In this document: in pieces, positions 1-6,826 of the stretch
How positions within the stretch are numbered: position 1 is the stretch's first letter
Layout of the letters: every line of letters begins with the position of its first letter
Origin: Desulfobacteraceae bacterium
Lineage (GTDB): Bacteria; Desulfobacterota; Desulfobacteria; Desulfobacterales; SG8-13
Length of the DNA stretch: 7,532 bases
Assembly (NCBI GenBank): GCA_029287875.1
Contig: JARFQH010000340.1
Coordinates: 1-7,532, forward strand
Direction: 5' to 3'
Translations under genes and position numbers: made by a program
Notes under the pieces: generated by a model
Databases searched by the model: none
The model's input: the letters and a program-made list of their open reading frames with translations, nothing else
Told to the model about the DNA's origin: nothing

Positions 1-194
1 TTATCATGTCCGGATTCCTGCAAAGCGAAGTTCACACCCTCATGAGCGCCTTTCGCCAGGCCGGGCTTCCGCGCCAGCTTTGGGCCACGGTGACGCCGGT
101 ATCGGAAAACTGGACCCTGGCGGCGCTTTTGACCGAACTGGCCGAAGAGGACCGGGCGATGCAGCAGAAACGGGCGGAGAAAAACGAACGATAG
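1..194 (+). CDS. DUF3783-type small protein, 3' part
   Basis: The window opens inside this reading frame. The frame is open from base 3 and ends at TAG 192-194. The visible residues begin (I)MSGFLQ and continue with an amphipathic helix, then a VTPVSENWTL segment, then LLTELAEEDRA and a charged tail. The pattern 'SGF ... L..AFR.AGL ... A.VTP...NWTL..LL.EL..E' is how I remember the DUF3783 family, whose function is unknown. In that family SGF is usually preceded by a short beta-strand-like stretch, so the ATG at 6 is probably internal and the true start lies upstream of the window. No signal peptide or catalytic motif is visible. The family assignment rests on motif memory only. Confidence 0.6.
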   Translation, partial: IMSGFLQSEVHTLMSAFRQAGLPRQLWATVTPVSENWTLAALLTELAEEDRAMQQKRAEKNER

Positions 195-237
195 AAAAGG
201 CCTTTTATGCGATCTGGGTGTCAATTGATGCAACCGT

Positions 238-510
238 TTGTTCGGCGCATGCGTGTCCACCCGCAGAAGGACCAGGCCTATTGCTTTACGCTGCGGGGAT
301 GCTTGTGTTAAAATATATCAAGACATGCGGGCCGGCGATCTCGTATTCTTCAGGCCGCCTGATTACCCCCGCCACGTCGGAATATACCTGCGCGAGGGTC
401 AATTTGTCCACGCATCCAAGAGTCAAGGCGTGATCATCTCACCTATCGATCAGACCTACTGGAAACGGCACTTCTGGACCGCCAGACGAATTCTGACGGG
501 CGGTGAATAA
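238..510 (+). pseudogene. NlpC/P60 peptidase remnant, N-terminal half broken
   Basis: The last ~60 codons (from about base 325) read MRAGDLVFF, then P.HVGIYL..GQFVHAS and a closing W..RF/RRIL-like strand. This is the C-terminal half of an NlpC/P60 cysteine peptidase (cell-wall peptide hydrolase), including the HVGIYL histidine region. The catalytic-cysteine half (D-C-S-G-F-V, then L-P-R-x-x-x-Q) is absent in this frame. Traces occur in other frames: a 'VSID' reading at about 218-229, FVRR at 237-248 in a second frame, and DQAY shortly after in the same frame as FVRR. At least two frame changes, and probably a small deletion, separate them. Only about 40 bases lie between the upstream stop and this region, so there is no room for a leader and no convincing start or RBS. 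The downstream lipoprotein gene begins right after the stop. A pseudogene is the best reading; sequencing error cannot be excluded. Confidence 0.6.
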
Positions 511-513
511 TCA

Positions 514-3180
514 TTGATACGAGAAACCCTGCGCGATCTCGTGAAAGATATCGATTTGGCCTACCGGTTGAAACCTGTGACGGCTGTTTTGTTGAGCGCA
601 TCTGTTTTGCTGGGTGCTTGTTCGACTGTGAAACACACGCAGAAGGCTGTCGATGGCGCTCGGTGGTCCAGCTTGGAGCCCTTGAGCATTCCTTACGAGG
701 TTCGGCTGGCGCAGTTCGAAAAAGGCAACCTTGTCGCCAATCCCTCTTTTGAGGACAGTGAGCCGGCAACAAGAGATGCCGACAACACTCAGCAGTGGGT
801 CAGGATCGGCCGTAGTGTTGAATGGGTCGATGCCGCGTCGGGACGTGACGGGCCTGAAGAGGTTGCCGACGGCCGGCACGCCGTCAAAATTGTCAAAAGA
901 AGTGCCGGTGAACTGGATAAGGCGGAAGGGATCATCAGCGACTTCATTCCCGTGATCCCGGGTAATTATGACTTTTTTTATGATGTCAAGTTGAAGAACA
1001 TTACGAGCCATAAAGCCAGACTGGGCTTTCGGCTGTATGATGCCCTCGTTGTGAAGGCATTTTTCTTCGATGCGCAGAAAAAAAAGATCGACCCGGCATT
1101 TCTCAACCCGGTCGCTGGAAGCCTTATCGACAACTCGGACAAAAGTTATGCGTTCGCGAATTTCTGGAGGATTGACGACTTTCCCTGGGCAACGGTACGC
1201 GGCCGAACCTACAACTACCCTTTTTCCGAAGGAGACCTTCCCGAAGGGACCCGTTTCGTCCGTTTATTTTTCGGTTTGAAGGGCAGGGGAACCATGTGGA
1301 TAGACAATATCGTCTATCGGTACTCAAAATGGAATTTTTCGACCCTGGAACGCATGCGGCCCTATTTCGGACGGCGGCTTACAGCGGCCGATAAAATCAT
1401 TCCGACGCCCAGGAGTCTCGAGCTGTTGAACGACGTTATCTATTTCGACCCCCAAAACCCCGGATCGAGCCTGCCGATTATCGTTCTCCCCGAGAATCCG
1501 GCAGCCGCCGAGCACACGGCGGCTGGAATACTGCAACATAAACTGAACGCGGTCATGCACAGAGTCTTGCCGGTTGAAGTGCCTGCGGATAGACATGTCC
1601 GGGTCGTCAACGATTATAGTTCAGATGATATTCGTGACGGCCGGCTGGTTTTCAGTATCGGCCGAAATAAACTCTATCGCCAGGCGTGGCCCGATCTTCC
1701 ACTACACGTCATCGGAGAAAAATCGCAGGGATATGTCATAAGATCAAAGCTGGTCGGCGATGCGCTGGTCGTTTTCTTGCTCGGTGAGACCCCCGTAGGG
1801 ACCTTTAATGCCGCCGCCACGTCAGTTCAACTCCTCGAAGAAGAAAAATGTATTTATCATAACGCCACTGTCGTCGATTTTCCCGACTTTTTGGGACGCT
1901 CGTATTGTCTTAAAAACTGGCAGAGTGCCGCCGAACTGCGCCATGATATCGATGCGATCGAACGGATGAGCTTTTACAAGCTCAACAAGGTTTACTGCGG
2001 TCACAACCGGACAAATGCAGACTGGCATCTCATCGACGACCTCTTTCGAAAGGGTGTCGAAGAGGCCGGCAGAAAGTGCCGGAAAACCGGAGTGATGAGC
2101 CTGGCGCTAATGGTGAATCCATATTCTCATCTCGGATTCGAGCCGTCGGTCGACGATCTCGATGACCAGGCGCGAAACTTTTGGACGCACAGCCGCCCGG
2201 AAAGCATCAATCTGCTCAAAGACTTTTTTAAAACCGGTCTGGATGCCGGTGCCGATACGATCATGCTCCAGGCGGATGATTCGGTGCCGCACACCGGCGG
2301 GAACCGGAAAAATTACGGTCTTTACACGACAGAAGACCAAAACCGTTTCGGCAACCTTCAAAATGCGCAGGCGCATGTCATCAACAGTTTGAAGCAATGG
2401 GTCGATAGTGCCTATCCGGGCACGCGGATCGAGTTTTGTCCACCCTGGTATGCCAATGAATTTATCGATCGCGGCGAGGGCAAAGCCGAGGTGTATTTCA
2501 ATGAGCTGACAGCACAAATTCCTCGCGATGTCGCAATCGTCTGGACCGGACCGACAGTGCGGTCGTTGTCGGTGGATATGGCCGACCTGCACCGCTACGG
2601 CACCCTGATTGGAAGATGGCCCATGATATGGGACAATACGCTGTATGCCAGAAACCTCGAAACGAAAAGATACGGCGGGTACACGACTTACTACCCGGGC
2701 AAAGTGAGGATGTGCAACCTCTTTGAGCCTTTCGATACCGACAGGCCCGCGGGTTTTCAGAACTACAACGATGGTCGACACATGTACACCAACGGAAATG
2801 CGTACAGCGAGTTGTACAAGATAAAATTCGCGACCGTGGCCGATTACGAGTGGAACACCGCAAACTACAACCCGGAGCTCTCGCTGTGGAAGGTCCTTTG
2901 CAGTTTATACGGAACAGAATGCGCCAGGGAGCTCGTCCTTTTCAACGAGGCCTATTACGGGACCTACGAGGCCTGTATGAGAATGGAATCCGATGAGGCA
3001 AAGCCCGCGTTCATCGAAAACGGCCGGCTGTATTCCATCGAGATGGATCGTCGTCTCGAGAGAATTTCCCGGTTGCTTCCCACAGGGGACCCACTTTCGA
3101 GCGAGCTGGCAACCTTCCGAGACAGGCAAAAAAAAAGGCTCGAGGAACTCTCCCGGGCTTTAGGGCCTACTCAAAAATAA
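514..3180 (+). CDS. Predicted lipoprotein with CBM-like domain and divergent GH84-like glycosidase domain
   Basis: Residue numbers assume TTG 514. A hydrophobic stretch ends in the lipobox LLGAC (Cys36), so the product is probably a lipid-anchored envelope protein. Start choice is uncertain: GTG 541 and TTG 568 are in frame, and TTG 568 would give an ideal 17-residue lipoprotein leader. Residues ~71-270 begin GNLVANPSFE and end MWIDNIVYRY, typical of a carbohydrate-binding beta-sandwich. Residues ~293-440 resemble the alpha/beta domain that precedes the barrel in GH20/GH84/GH67 enzymes. The barrel (~455-720) shows the GH84 order: an MSFYKLNK helix, ADD with the Asp pair D588-D589, CPPWY (Y646), WTGP (677-680) and PMIWDN (W706-N708). 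In GH84 the Asp pair acts in substrate-assisted hydrolysis of N-acetylglucosaminides. The lysine after the first strand and the NDY aspartate after WDN are not found, so the substrate may differ. The last ~120 residues are helical, with an A9 tract near the end. It follows the NlpC remnant by three bases. Confidence 0.75.
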   Translation: MIRETLRDLVKDIDLAYRLKPVTAVLLSASVLLGACSTVKHTQKAVDGARWSSLEPLSIPYEVRLAQFEKGNLVANPSFEDSEPATRDADNTQQWVRIGRSVEWVDAASGRDGPEEVADGRHAVKIVKRSAGELDKAEGIISDFIPVIPGNYDFFYDVKLKNITSHKARLGFRLYDALVVKAFFFDAQKKKIDPAFLNPVAGSLIDNSDKSYAFANFWRIDDFPWATVRGRTYNYPFSEGDLPEGTRFVRLFFGLKGRGTMWIDNIVYRYSKWNFSTLERMRPYFGRRLTAADKIIPTPRSLELLNDVIYFDPQNPGSSLPIIVLPENPAAAEHTAAGILQHKLNAVMHRVLPVEVPADRHVRVVNDYSSDDIRDGRLVFSIGRNKLYRQAWPDLPLHVIGEKSQGYVIRSKLVGDALVVFLLGETPVGTFNAAATSVQLLEEEKCIYHNATVVDFPDFLGRSYCLKNWQSAAELRHDIDAIERMSFYKLNKVYCGHNRTNADWHLIDDLFRKGVEEAGRKCRKTGVMSLALMVNPYSHLGFEPSVDDLDDQARNFWTHSRPESINLLKDFFKTGLDAGADTIMLQADDSVPHTGGNRKNYGLYTTEDQNRFGNLQNAQAHVINSLKQWVDSAYPGTRIEFCPPWYANEFIDRGEGKAEVYFNELTAQIPRDVAIVWTGPTVRSLSVDMADLHRYGTLIGRWPMIWDNTLYARNLETKRYGGYTTYYPGKVRMCNLFEPFDTDRPAGFQNYNDGRHMYTNGNAYSELYKIKFATVADYEWNTANYNPELSLWKVLCSLYGTECARELVLFNEAYYGTYEACMRMESDEAKPAFIENGRLYSIEMDRRLERISRLLPTGDPLSSELATFRDRQKKRLEELSRALGPTQK

Positions 3181-3448
3181 CCTCTCACGTTGCCGGTTTT
3201 GCCACCCTGTTTATGCGTGACATTCAGAATCCGGGTTGCACACTGGCGCTTGAGGTCCGCAAGGATTGTTGGTGGAAAAAAGGTTTTCGAAATTTCCCGG
3301 CGCTGTTTCCTTAAATTTTTCAACACCTTGAACTGTTTCTTTACTTAATTTTAGGCATTTTGTCCTCGGCGTCTACCAGGTTGCCCTTGAAAAACCTCAA
3401 CGGAATGATAACCTTGGGGATTAAAATTTACGAGGAAATTAGATTCTG
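3181..3448. other. Intergenic gap without a recognisable gene
   Basis: These 268 bases separate the glycosidase-like lipoprotein from the EEP enzyme. The longest frame I noticed, from ATG 3213, is about 33 codons and resembles nothing I know. No strong hairpin followed by a T-run is visible after the upstream stop. The last 70 bases contain TTGCCC (3381-3386) and the overlapping TTGAAA (3387-3392), with weak -10-like TAACCT or AATGAT about 16-17 bases on. A promoter for the EEP gene is therefore possible but weakly supported. Confidence 0.5.
3432..3436 (+). promoter_or_regulatory. Ribosome binding site of the EEP gene
   Basis: GAGGA lies 12 bases before ATG 3449, somewhat farther than usual. 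It still supports that start, which also places the conserved N-terminal strand (VYNIR) right at the beginning, as the family requires. Confidence 0.5.
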
Positions 3449-4270
3449 ATGCGATTAATCGTGTACAACATCCGTTACGGAGCCGGAATTGGAAGACGTT
3501 TTCACCTTCCTGTGCCTTACAGCGGGTACCTCAAACCCACCAACGGCCATTTCGGAAAAATCGTCGAATTCATCAAATCTGTTAATCCGGATATCGTCGG
3601 GTTGATAGAGGTAGATTTCGGTTCTTACCGGGTTGATAAGTTCAATCAGGCCGAAACGATTGCGCGAGAGCTGAACCACCAGGTGGCCTGCAAATCCAAG
3701 TACGCCGAGGCGTCAATGGCACGGAAGGTACCGGTGCTGAACAAACAGGGCAATGCGATTCTGACCGGTCTTCCGATTGTCGCCCGCCGGTATCATTTTT
3801 TTAACGAAGGCGTCAAGCGCCTCGTCATCGAGGTTGAACTGCAGGAGGTTACCGTCTTTCTCGTCCACCTGTCGCTCAAATTCCGCCACCGTCAGTATCA
3901 ACTCAACGATTTGCACGCCCTCATTGCCGGTTGCGACAAACCGATTATCGTGGCCGGAGATTTCAATGCTCTGTGGGGGGACCGTGAGTTACAGCTTTTT
4001 CTCGCCGCCAGCGGCTTGACCAGCGCCAACGTCAAGAGTCAATCTTCTTATCCCAGCCGCAACCCTCACCGGGAACTCGATTATATTTTTCACAGCCCGG
4101 AAATTCGCTCCACCGCTTTCCAGGTCCCCAAGATCAAGCTGTCCGATCACGTCCCGCTGGTTTGGGATTTCGAGATCGATAGCCCGAAGACAGAGGAAAT
4201 TGTTCTGGGGTATACCCCCGCGGTCATCCGGTCTCCCGGCCTTTCGGCCCCTCTCACCGCTTCAGTCTAA
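3449..4270 (+). CDS. Endonuclease/exonuclease/phosphatase (EEP) family hydrolase
   Basis: A complete 273-residue EEP-fold metal-dependent phosphoesterase (the DNase I / exonuclease III / inositol-phosphatase superfamily). All signature residues are present in order: Asn7 (VYNIR), the metal ligand Glu54 (GLIEVD), His140 (VHLSL), Asp171 and Asn173 (AGDFNA), Asp211 (ELDYIF) and the C-terminal Asp233-His234 pair (SDHVPL). It should therefore be catalytically competent. Motifs alone do not show whether the substrate is DNA, RNA, a phospholipid or a small phosphate ester. There is no signal peptide, so the product is likely cytoplasmic. The core ends near residue 243, followed by a ~30-residue proline-rich tail without known motifs. 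It lies 268 bases after the lipoprotein gene and is convergent with the methionine synthase gene, with 9 bases between the stops. Confidence 0.85.
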   Translation: MRLIVYNIRYGAGIGRRFHLPVPYSGYLKPTNGHFGKIVEFIKSVNPDIVGLIEVDFGSYRVDKFNQAETIARELNHQVACKSKYAEASMARKVPVLNKQGNAILTGLPIVARRYHFFNEGVKRLVIEVELQEVTVFLVHLSLKFRHRQYQLNDLHALIAGCDKPIIVAGDFNALWGDRELQLFLAASGLTSANVKSQSSYPSRNPHRELDYIFHSPEIRSTAFQVPKIKLSDHVPLVWDFEIDSPKTEEIVLGYTPAVIRSPGLSAPLTASV

Positions 4271-4279
4271 TTTACGTAT

Positions 4280-5296
4280 TTATAACTCGGCCCGCACAAG
4301 GGCCGCCCCGGCAGCGAGACTTTTCAATTTGGCGCGGGCAACGACATAGGGGATCGGTGCCATGCCGCAGTTGGTGCACGGCAAGAGCCGTTGCGCGTCC
4401 ACGAACTGCATGGCCGAGCGAATGGTAGCGGCGACTTCCGCGGGTGTTTCGACCTTGTGAGAGGTTACCGCCACGGCCCCCACCATAATCTCCTTGTCCT
4501 TTAGGAGACCCATGAGCGACAACGGCACCTGAGAATCGGCGCACTCCAATGAGACCTGGCCGATGCGGCTGGCGTTCAGGGCCGGAAAGATCTCTTCGTA
4601 CTGGCGCCATTCGTTCCCCAGCGTCTCTTTCCAGCGCAGATTTTCCTCGATACCGTAGCCATAGCAGATGTGTACGGCCGTGGTGCACCTCAAGTCCTTG
4701 ACGGCGCGATGCAGCGCCGCGATGCCCCACTCCTTGACATCTTCCATGAATACGTTGAAAGCCGGTTCATCGAACTGGATGACATCGACGCCGGCAGCGG
4801 CCAGTTCGAGCGCCTCTGCGTTCAGGAGCGCCGCAAAGGCCATGGCCATATCGGGACGGCTGCCGTAATGGGCATCGGCGATCGTGTCACAGATGGTCAT
4901 GGGACCGGGCAAGGTGAATTTCAGTTTGCGGTCGGTTTGTGACCTGGTGAAACGGACTTCGTCCAGATGAACGGAATGGGGGCGGGAAACAGGGCCGGTG
5001 ACCGTCGGCACCTGGACGGTATAGCGGTTGTCACGGATTCCCATGGGGGTTTTTTTGTTCCAGTCAATGCCGGCGATGTGTTCCAGAAACCCATGCACGA
5101 AGTGAGTGCGGAACTGCTCGCCGTTGGTGACGATGTCGATCCCCACTTCGGCTTGATGTTTCAGCCATTCGGCGGCAGAGCGCTCCTGGGCGAGCCTGAG
5201 ATCTTCGCCCTCGGCCCGCCAAGCCGGCCAGAGTTTTTCCGGTTCGGCCAGCCACTCCGGTTTGGGCAGACTGCCCGCAATAGTCGTTTCAAGCAT
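4280..5296 (-). CDS. Core methionine synthase, MetE C-terminal type, MesD-like
   Basis: A 338-residue stand-alone version of the catalytic half of cobalamin-independent methionine synthase, which methylates homocysteine to methionine. Full MetE is about 750 residues; the N-terminal half that helps bind methylfolate is missing. The start fits the family (TIAGSLPKPEWL, with the Gly-Ser that contacts homocysteine at residues 8-9). Zinc ligands are all visible: His209 and Cys211 in VHICYG, Glu251 in SLEC, Cys310 in TNCGM. The substrate-pocket motif FDEP is at 175-178. The sequence closely resembles what I remember of MesD, one of four core methionine synthase families (MesA-D). MesD is described from aerobes and needs a DUF1852 partner (MesX) and oxygen. 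No DUF1852 gene lies in this window. A strong RBS precedes the ATG. Enzyme class is confident; the MesD subfamily is from memory. Confidence 0.85.
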   Translation of the reverse strand: MLETTIAGSLPKPEWLAEPEKLWPAWRAEGEDLRLAQERSAAEWLKHQAEVGIDIVTNGEQFRTHFVHGFLEHIAGIDWNKKTPMGIRDNRYTVQVPTVTGPVSRPHSVHLDEVRFTRSQTDRKLKFTLPGPMTICDTIADAHYGSRPDMAMAFAALLNAEALELAAAGVDVIQFDEPAFNVFMEDVKEWGIAALHRAVKDLRCTTAVHICYGYGIEENLRWKETLGNEWRQYEEIFPALNASRIGQVSLECADSQVPLSLMGLLKDKEIMVGAVAVTSHKVETPAEVAATIRSAMQFVDAQRLLPCTNCGMAPIPYVVARAKLKSLAAGAALVRAEL

Positions 5297-5301
5297 GTCC
5301 T

Positions 5302-5308
5302 TCTCCTT
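5302..5308 (-). promoter_or_regulatory. Ribosome binding site of the methionine synthase gene
   Basis: On the - strand this reads AAGGAGA, five bases before ATG 5296. It is the strongest Shine-Dalgarno site in the window and fixes the start of the methionine synthase. Confidence 0.8.
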
Positions 5309-5474
5309 GTTTTCATCATTATTGAATTATGGTGGGGGTGTTGGACTATGATCTTACCATGGCGCGGTACCAAGACCATGAAGGTAAAATTCTTGACGGA
5401 AGCGCAGCGAAGCCATTGATGATCGCCAAGAATGCGGAAAGCGCTTTTTTATGGCCGAAGTCGGGTTGGAACCT

Positions 5475-5597
5475 TCAATGCAAAAAGACAGCCGTCCACG
5501 GGCACACGAATAGATCCGTTACGAAAAAACCGGTAATGACGGCCCAGATAAGCATTCCCCATATAACGATGCGCCTTTTTTTAGCTTTTACTTCCAT
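5475..5597 (-). CDS. Small single-helix membrane protein (40 aa), unrecognised
   Basis: A short frame, ATG 5597 to TGA 5475, encodes 40 residues: a basic head (MEVKAKKRR), about 22 strongly hydrophobic residues with three tryptophans nearby (IVIWGMLIW then AVITGFFV), and a short tail (TDLFVCPWTAVFLH). By the positive-inside rule this is a single-pass inner-membrane protein with a cytoplasmic N-terminus. I do not recognise a family. It lies between msrA (163 bases upstream) and the methionine synthase (178 bases downstream), on the same strand. The RBS is poor: a GGAAG touches the start too closely. The lysine/arginine-then-hydrophobic layout is unlikely by chance but not proof, and it would be missed by usual length cut-offs. 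It could instead be a remnant of a longer protein. Confidence 0.45.
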   Translation of the reverse strand: MEVKAKKRRIVIWGMLIWAVITGFFVTDLFVCPWTAVFLH

Positions 5598-5759
5598 ACT
5601 TCCAGGTGTACGTTCAGAAATGGTAGATTTCGGCCCCTGCCAAGGTCGCAGCGAATTTCAACCGCAGGCATCGCCTTCGCGCCTCGGCATGAATGAGGAT
5701 TGCAAAGAGGGAGAACGCCTGCCCGGGCCGAAAAATGGCGTTTCCAGTAAAAGGTTCAT
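5598..5759. other. Spacer downstream of msrA with an inverted repeat
   Basis: No gene is recognised in these 162 bases. An inverted repeat (AACGCC at 5714-5719, GGCGTT at 5737-5742, GC-rich loop) lies 18 bases beyond the msrA stop. It could fold at the end of the msrA transcript. No clear U-run follows on the - strand, so I do not call it an intrinsic terminator. Confidence 0.3.
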
Positions 5760-6638
5760 TTAAGGGCTTCTGTATTCAACGATTCGATGAAGATATCGGC
5801 TTCCTTCGGCAGAAAGGCCGAGCCGGTTAAGGTCGGTATTCAGGTCGGCCGATGTGCCGTAGCCGCCGAGATATCCGTTCACACGCGCCGCCGCGGTCGA
5901 ATCGACAAAGTCACCGTCTGCAGGATATATCCTTTTGAATTCCTTTAACAAATTTCTCTCGCGGCGCAGTTGATATTTCTGGTGATAATCTTCGGCACGG
6001 TAAAAAGCGGTGAGCGGCAGAATTTTCGTTTGAATCTCCTCTTTCCGTTTAGACGCTTCGCGTTCTCTGCTCTCGTCGGCCAGCTTTTTTTGCTCATCGT
6101 TGTGATAAAATACCGCGGCCATGTATTGCTTTGACCAAGCGCGCGAGCTTGGGTTGTGATTACGCCAACAGATGTCCAAAAGGTCGTTGTAAGAGATTTG
6201 GGAGGGATCATAATCGATCTGGATCGTCTCCGTGTGGTCACCCAGACTATGATATGTCGGGGCATCTTTCGTACCGCCGGCATAGCCCACGCGAGTCCGT
6301 ACCACACCCTTCAAACTCCCGAACCGGGAGTCGGGCCCCCAAAATCAGCCCAGGGCGAACGTGGCCGTTGCGGTTTGAAGCGGAGCGGCTGCATCGATGA
6401 GCGGTATCGCAGCCGTTTTTTCTTCGGTTGTTGCGAGCATCCCCATAGTTTTTATTCCTTCACTTTTTTCTGTATTTTTAGCTTCTTTACTGTAATATGC
6501 ATCGCAGCCGAAAGAAAATGCCGCTGTCAGAGCAGCGATGAAATAAAAAAACGACCGCGAATAAATGCGTCTCAAACCGGTCACCACAAATCGAAAGGGC
6601 GATTGGTTTACAGCAAACAGTAATTCCTTTGGGTCCAT
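5760..6638 (-). CDS. msrA: Selenoprotein MsrA (peptide methionine sulfoxide reductase) with in-frame UGA, exported form
   Basis: Reading through one UGA at 6345-6347 gives a continuous 292-residue protein. MsrA reduces the S-epimer of methionine sulfoxide in proteins; its catalytic Cys sits in GCFWG. Here the motif is ATFALG-U-FWG with UGA as residue 98, and the same frame continues directly into MsrA sequence: RVGYAGGT (116-123), HTETIQIDYDP (Glu137, 135-145), NHNP and SKQYMAAVFYHN. The C-terminal NGYLGGYG segment also fits. Both halves are well conserved, so this is selenocysteine, not decay. A SECIS-like hairpin follows. Residues 22-45 (RRIYSRSF, a hydrophobic run, then SFGC with Cys45) look like a membrane or weak lipoprotein leader, and a ~45-residue linker precedes the domain. 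ATG 6638 has a good RBS; ATG 6446 (residue 65), with its own RBS, could give a cytosolic form. Besides Sec98 and Cys45, only Cys157 remains, so no classical C-terminal resolving cysteines. Automated annotation would split or truncate this gene. Confidence 0.88.
6307..6347 (-). promoter_or_regulatory. UGA Sec codon and bacterial SECIS-like hairpin in msrA
   Basis: On the - strand the UGA (6347-6345) is followed 19 nt later by the apical loop of a hairpin. The stem is ACTCCC paired with GGGAGT (6 bp) and the loop is GGTTC. A lower CCC/GGG helix is separated by an internal loop. In the E. coli fdhF SECIS the loop starts with GG 18 nt after the UGA, so geometry and loop bases match. SelB would bind this loop to deliver Sec-tRNA. 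The stem lies within codons for PDSRFGS. Confidence 0.75.
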
Positions 6639-6647
6639 TTGTCATAT

Positions 6648-6654
6648 TCCTTCC
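6648..6654 (-). promoter_or_regulatory. Ribosome binding site for full-length msrA
   Basis: On the - strand GGAAGGA lies nine bases before ATG 6638. It supports the long form with the N-terminal leader. A very similar GAAGGA (6456-6461), also nine bases upstream, precedes the internal ATG at 6446. Confidence 0.6.
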
Positions 6655-6665
6655 ACTTAATGTTG

Positions 6666-6694
6666 AAGCTAATGGTCGGATAATGGCTCGTCAA
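6666..6694 (-). promoter_or_regulatory. Possible sigma70-type promoter of msrA
   Basis: On the - strand TTGACG (6694-6689), a 17-base spacer and TAGCTT (6671-6666) form a -35/-10 pair. Transcription would start near 6659 and give a ~20-base leader including the RBS. The -35 is good (5 of 6) and the -10 is poor, so this is only a candidate. Confidence 0.3.
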
Positions 6695-6817
6695 GGGCGC
6701 AAATTACGGGGCGTGACGACTCGACCGATCCAGGCAGCTCATATCTTCCAACAGGTTATCCAGAACTGCGGCCAAGCGTTTTTGTGGACTGTGTCAATAG
6801 AGTACGTACCCGGCAAA

Positions 6818-6822
6818 AAGGA
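6818..6822 (+). promoter_or_regulatory. Ribosome binding site of the Mo oxidoreductase gene
   Basis: AAGGA ends four bases before ATG 6827. It supports the start that places the twin arginines at residues 3-4. Confidence 0.55.
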
Positions 6823-6826
6823 CAAT

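Larger units (their letters stand above)
6639..6826. other. Divergent intergenic region between msrA and the Mo oxidoreductase
   Basis: These 188 bases hold the start signals of two divergent genes. The msrA side has a candidate promoter and a clear RBS. On the + side I see the RBS but no convincing -35/-10 pair. No obvious palindromic operator stands out. The arrangement allows joint control, which is inference. Confidence 0.4.

Noticed and set aside
195..510. Programmed frameshift rescuing the NlpC/P60 gene
   Set aside because: No slippery heptamer is evident, several frame changes would be needed and the leader is missing.
2107..2781. A 224-codon - strand frame inside the glycosidase-like gene
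   Set aside because: Shadow of a long, motif-rich coding region; no start signal or family features.
3243..3261. Sigma54-like promoter (TGG...GC) in the 3181-3448 gap
   Set aside because: The GG to GC spacing is two bases too long for a -24/-12 element.
4289..4304. GGCCC/GGGCC hairpin at the end of the methionine synthase gene as a terminator
   Set aside because: It lies in the coding end and no U-run follows on the - strand.
5358..5477. UGA of the small membrane protein as a second Sec codon, since the frame stays open ~39 codons
   Set aside because: The following sequence matches no family, no GG-loop hairpin is visible at the right distance, and a short open frame is expected by chance.
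5329..5763. A 144-codon + strand frame running across the methionine synthase / msrA gap
   Set aside because: No RBS, no recognisable domain and random-looking composition. It lies antisense to the better-supported small membrane protein.
5760..6638. Two separate genes or a broken msrA (6345-6638 and 5760-6314)
   Set aside because: The break is a single UGA exactly at the catalytic Cys position, the frame is unchanged, both sides are conserved and a SECIS-like hairpin follows.
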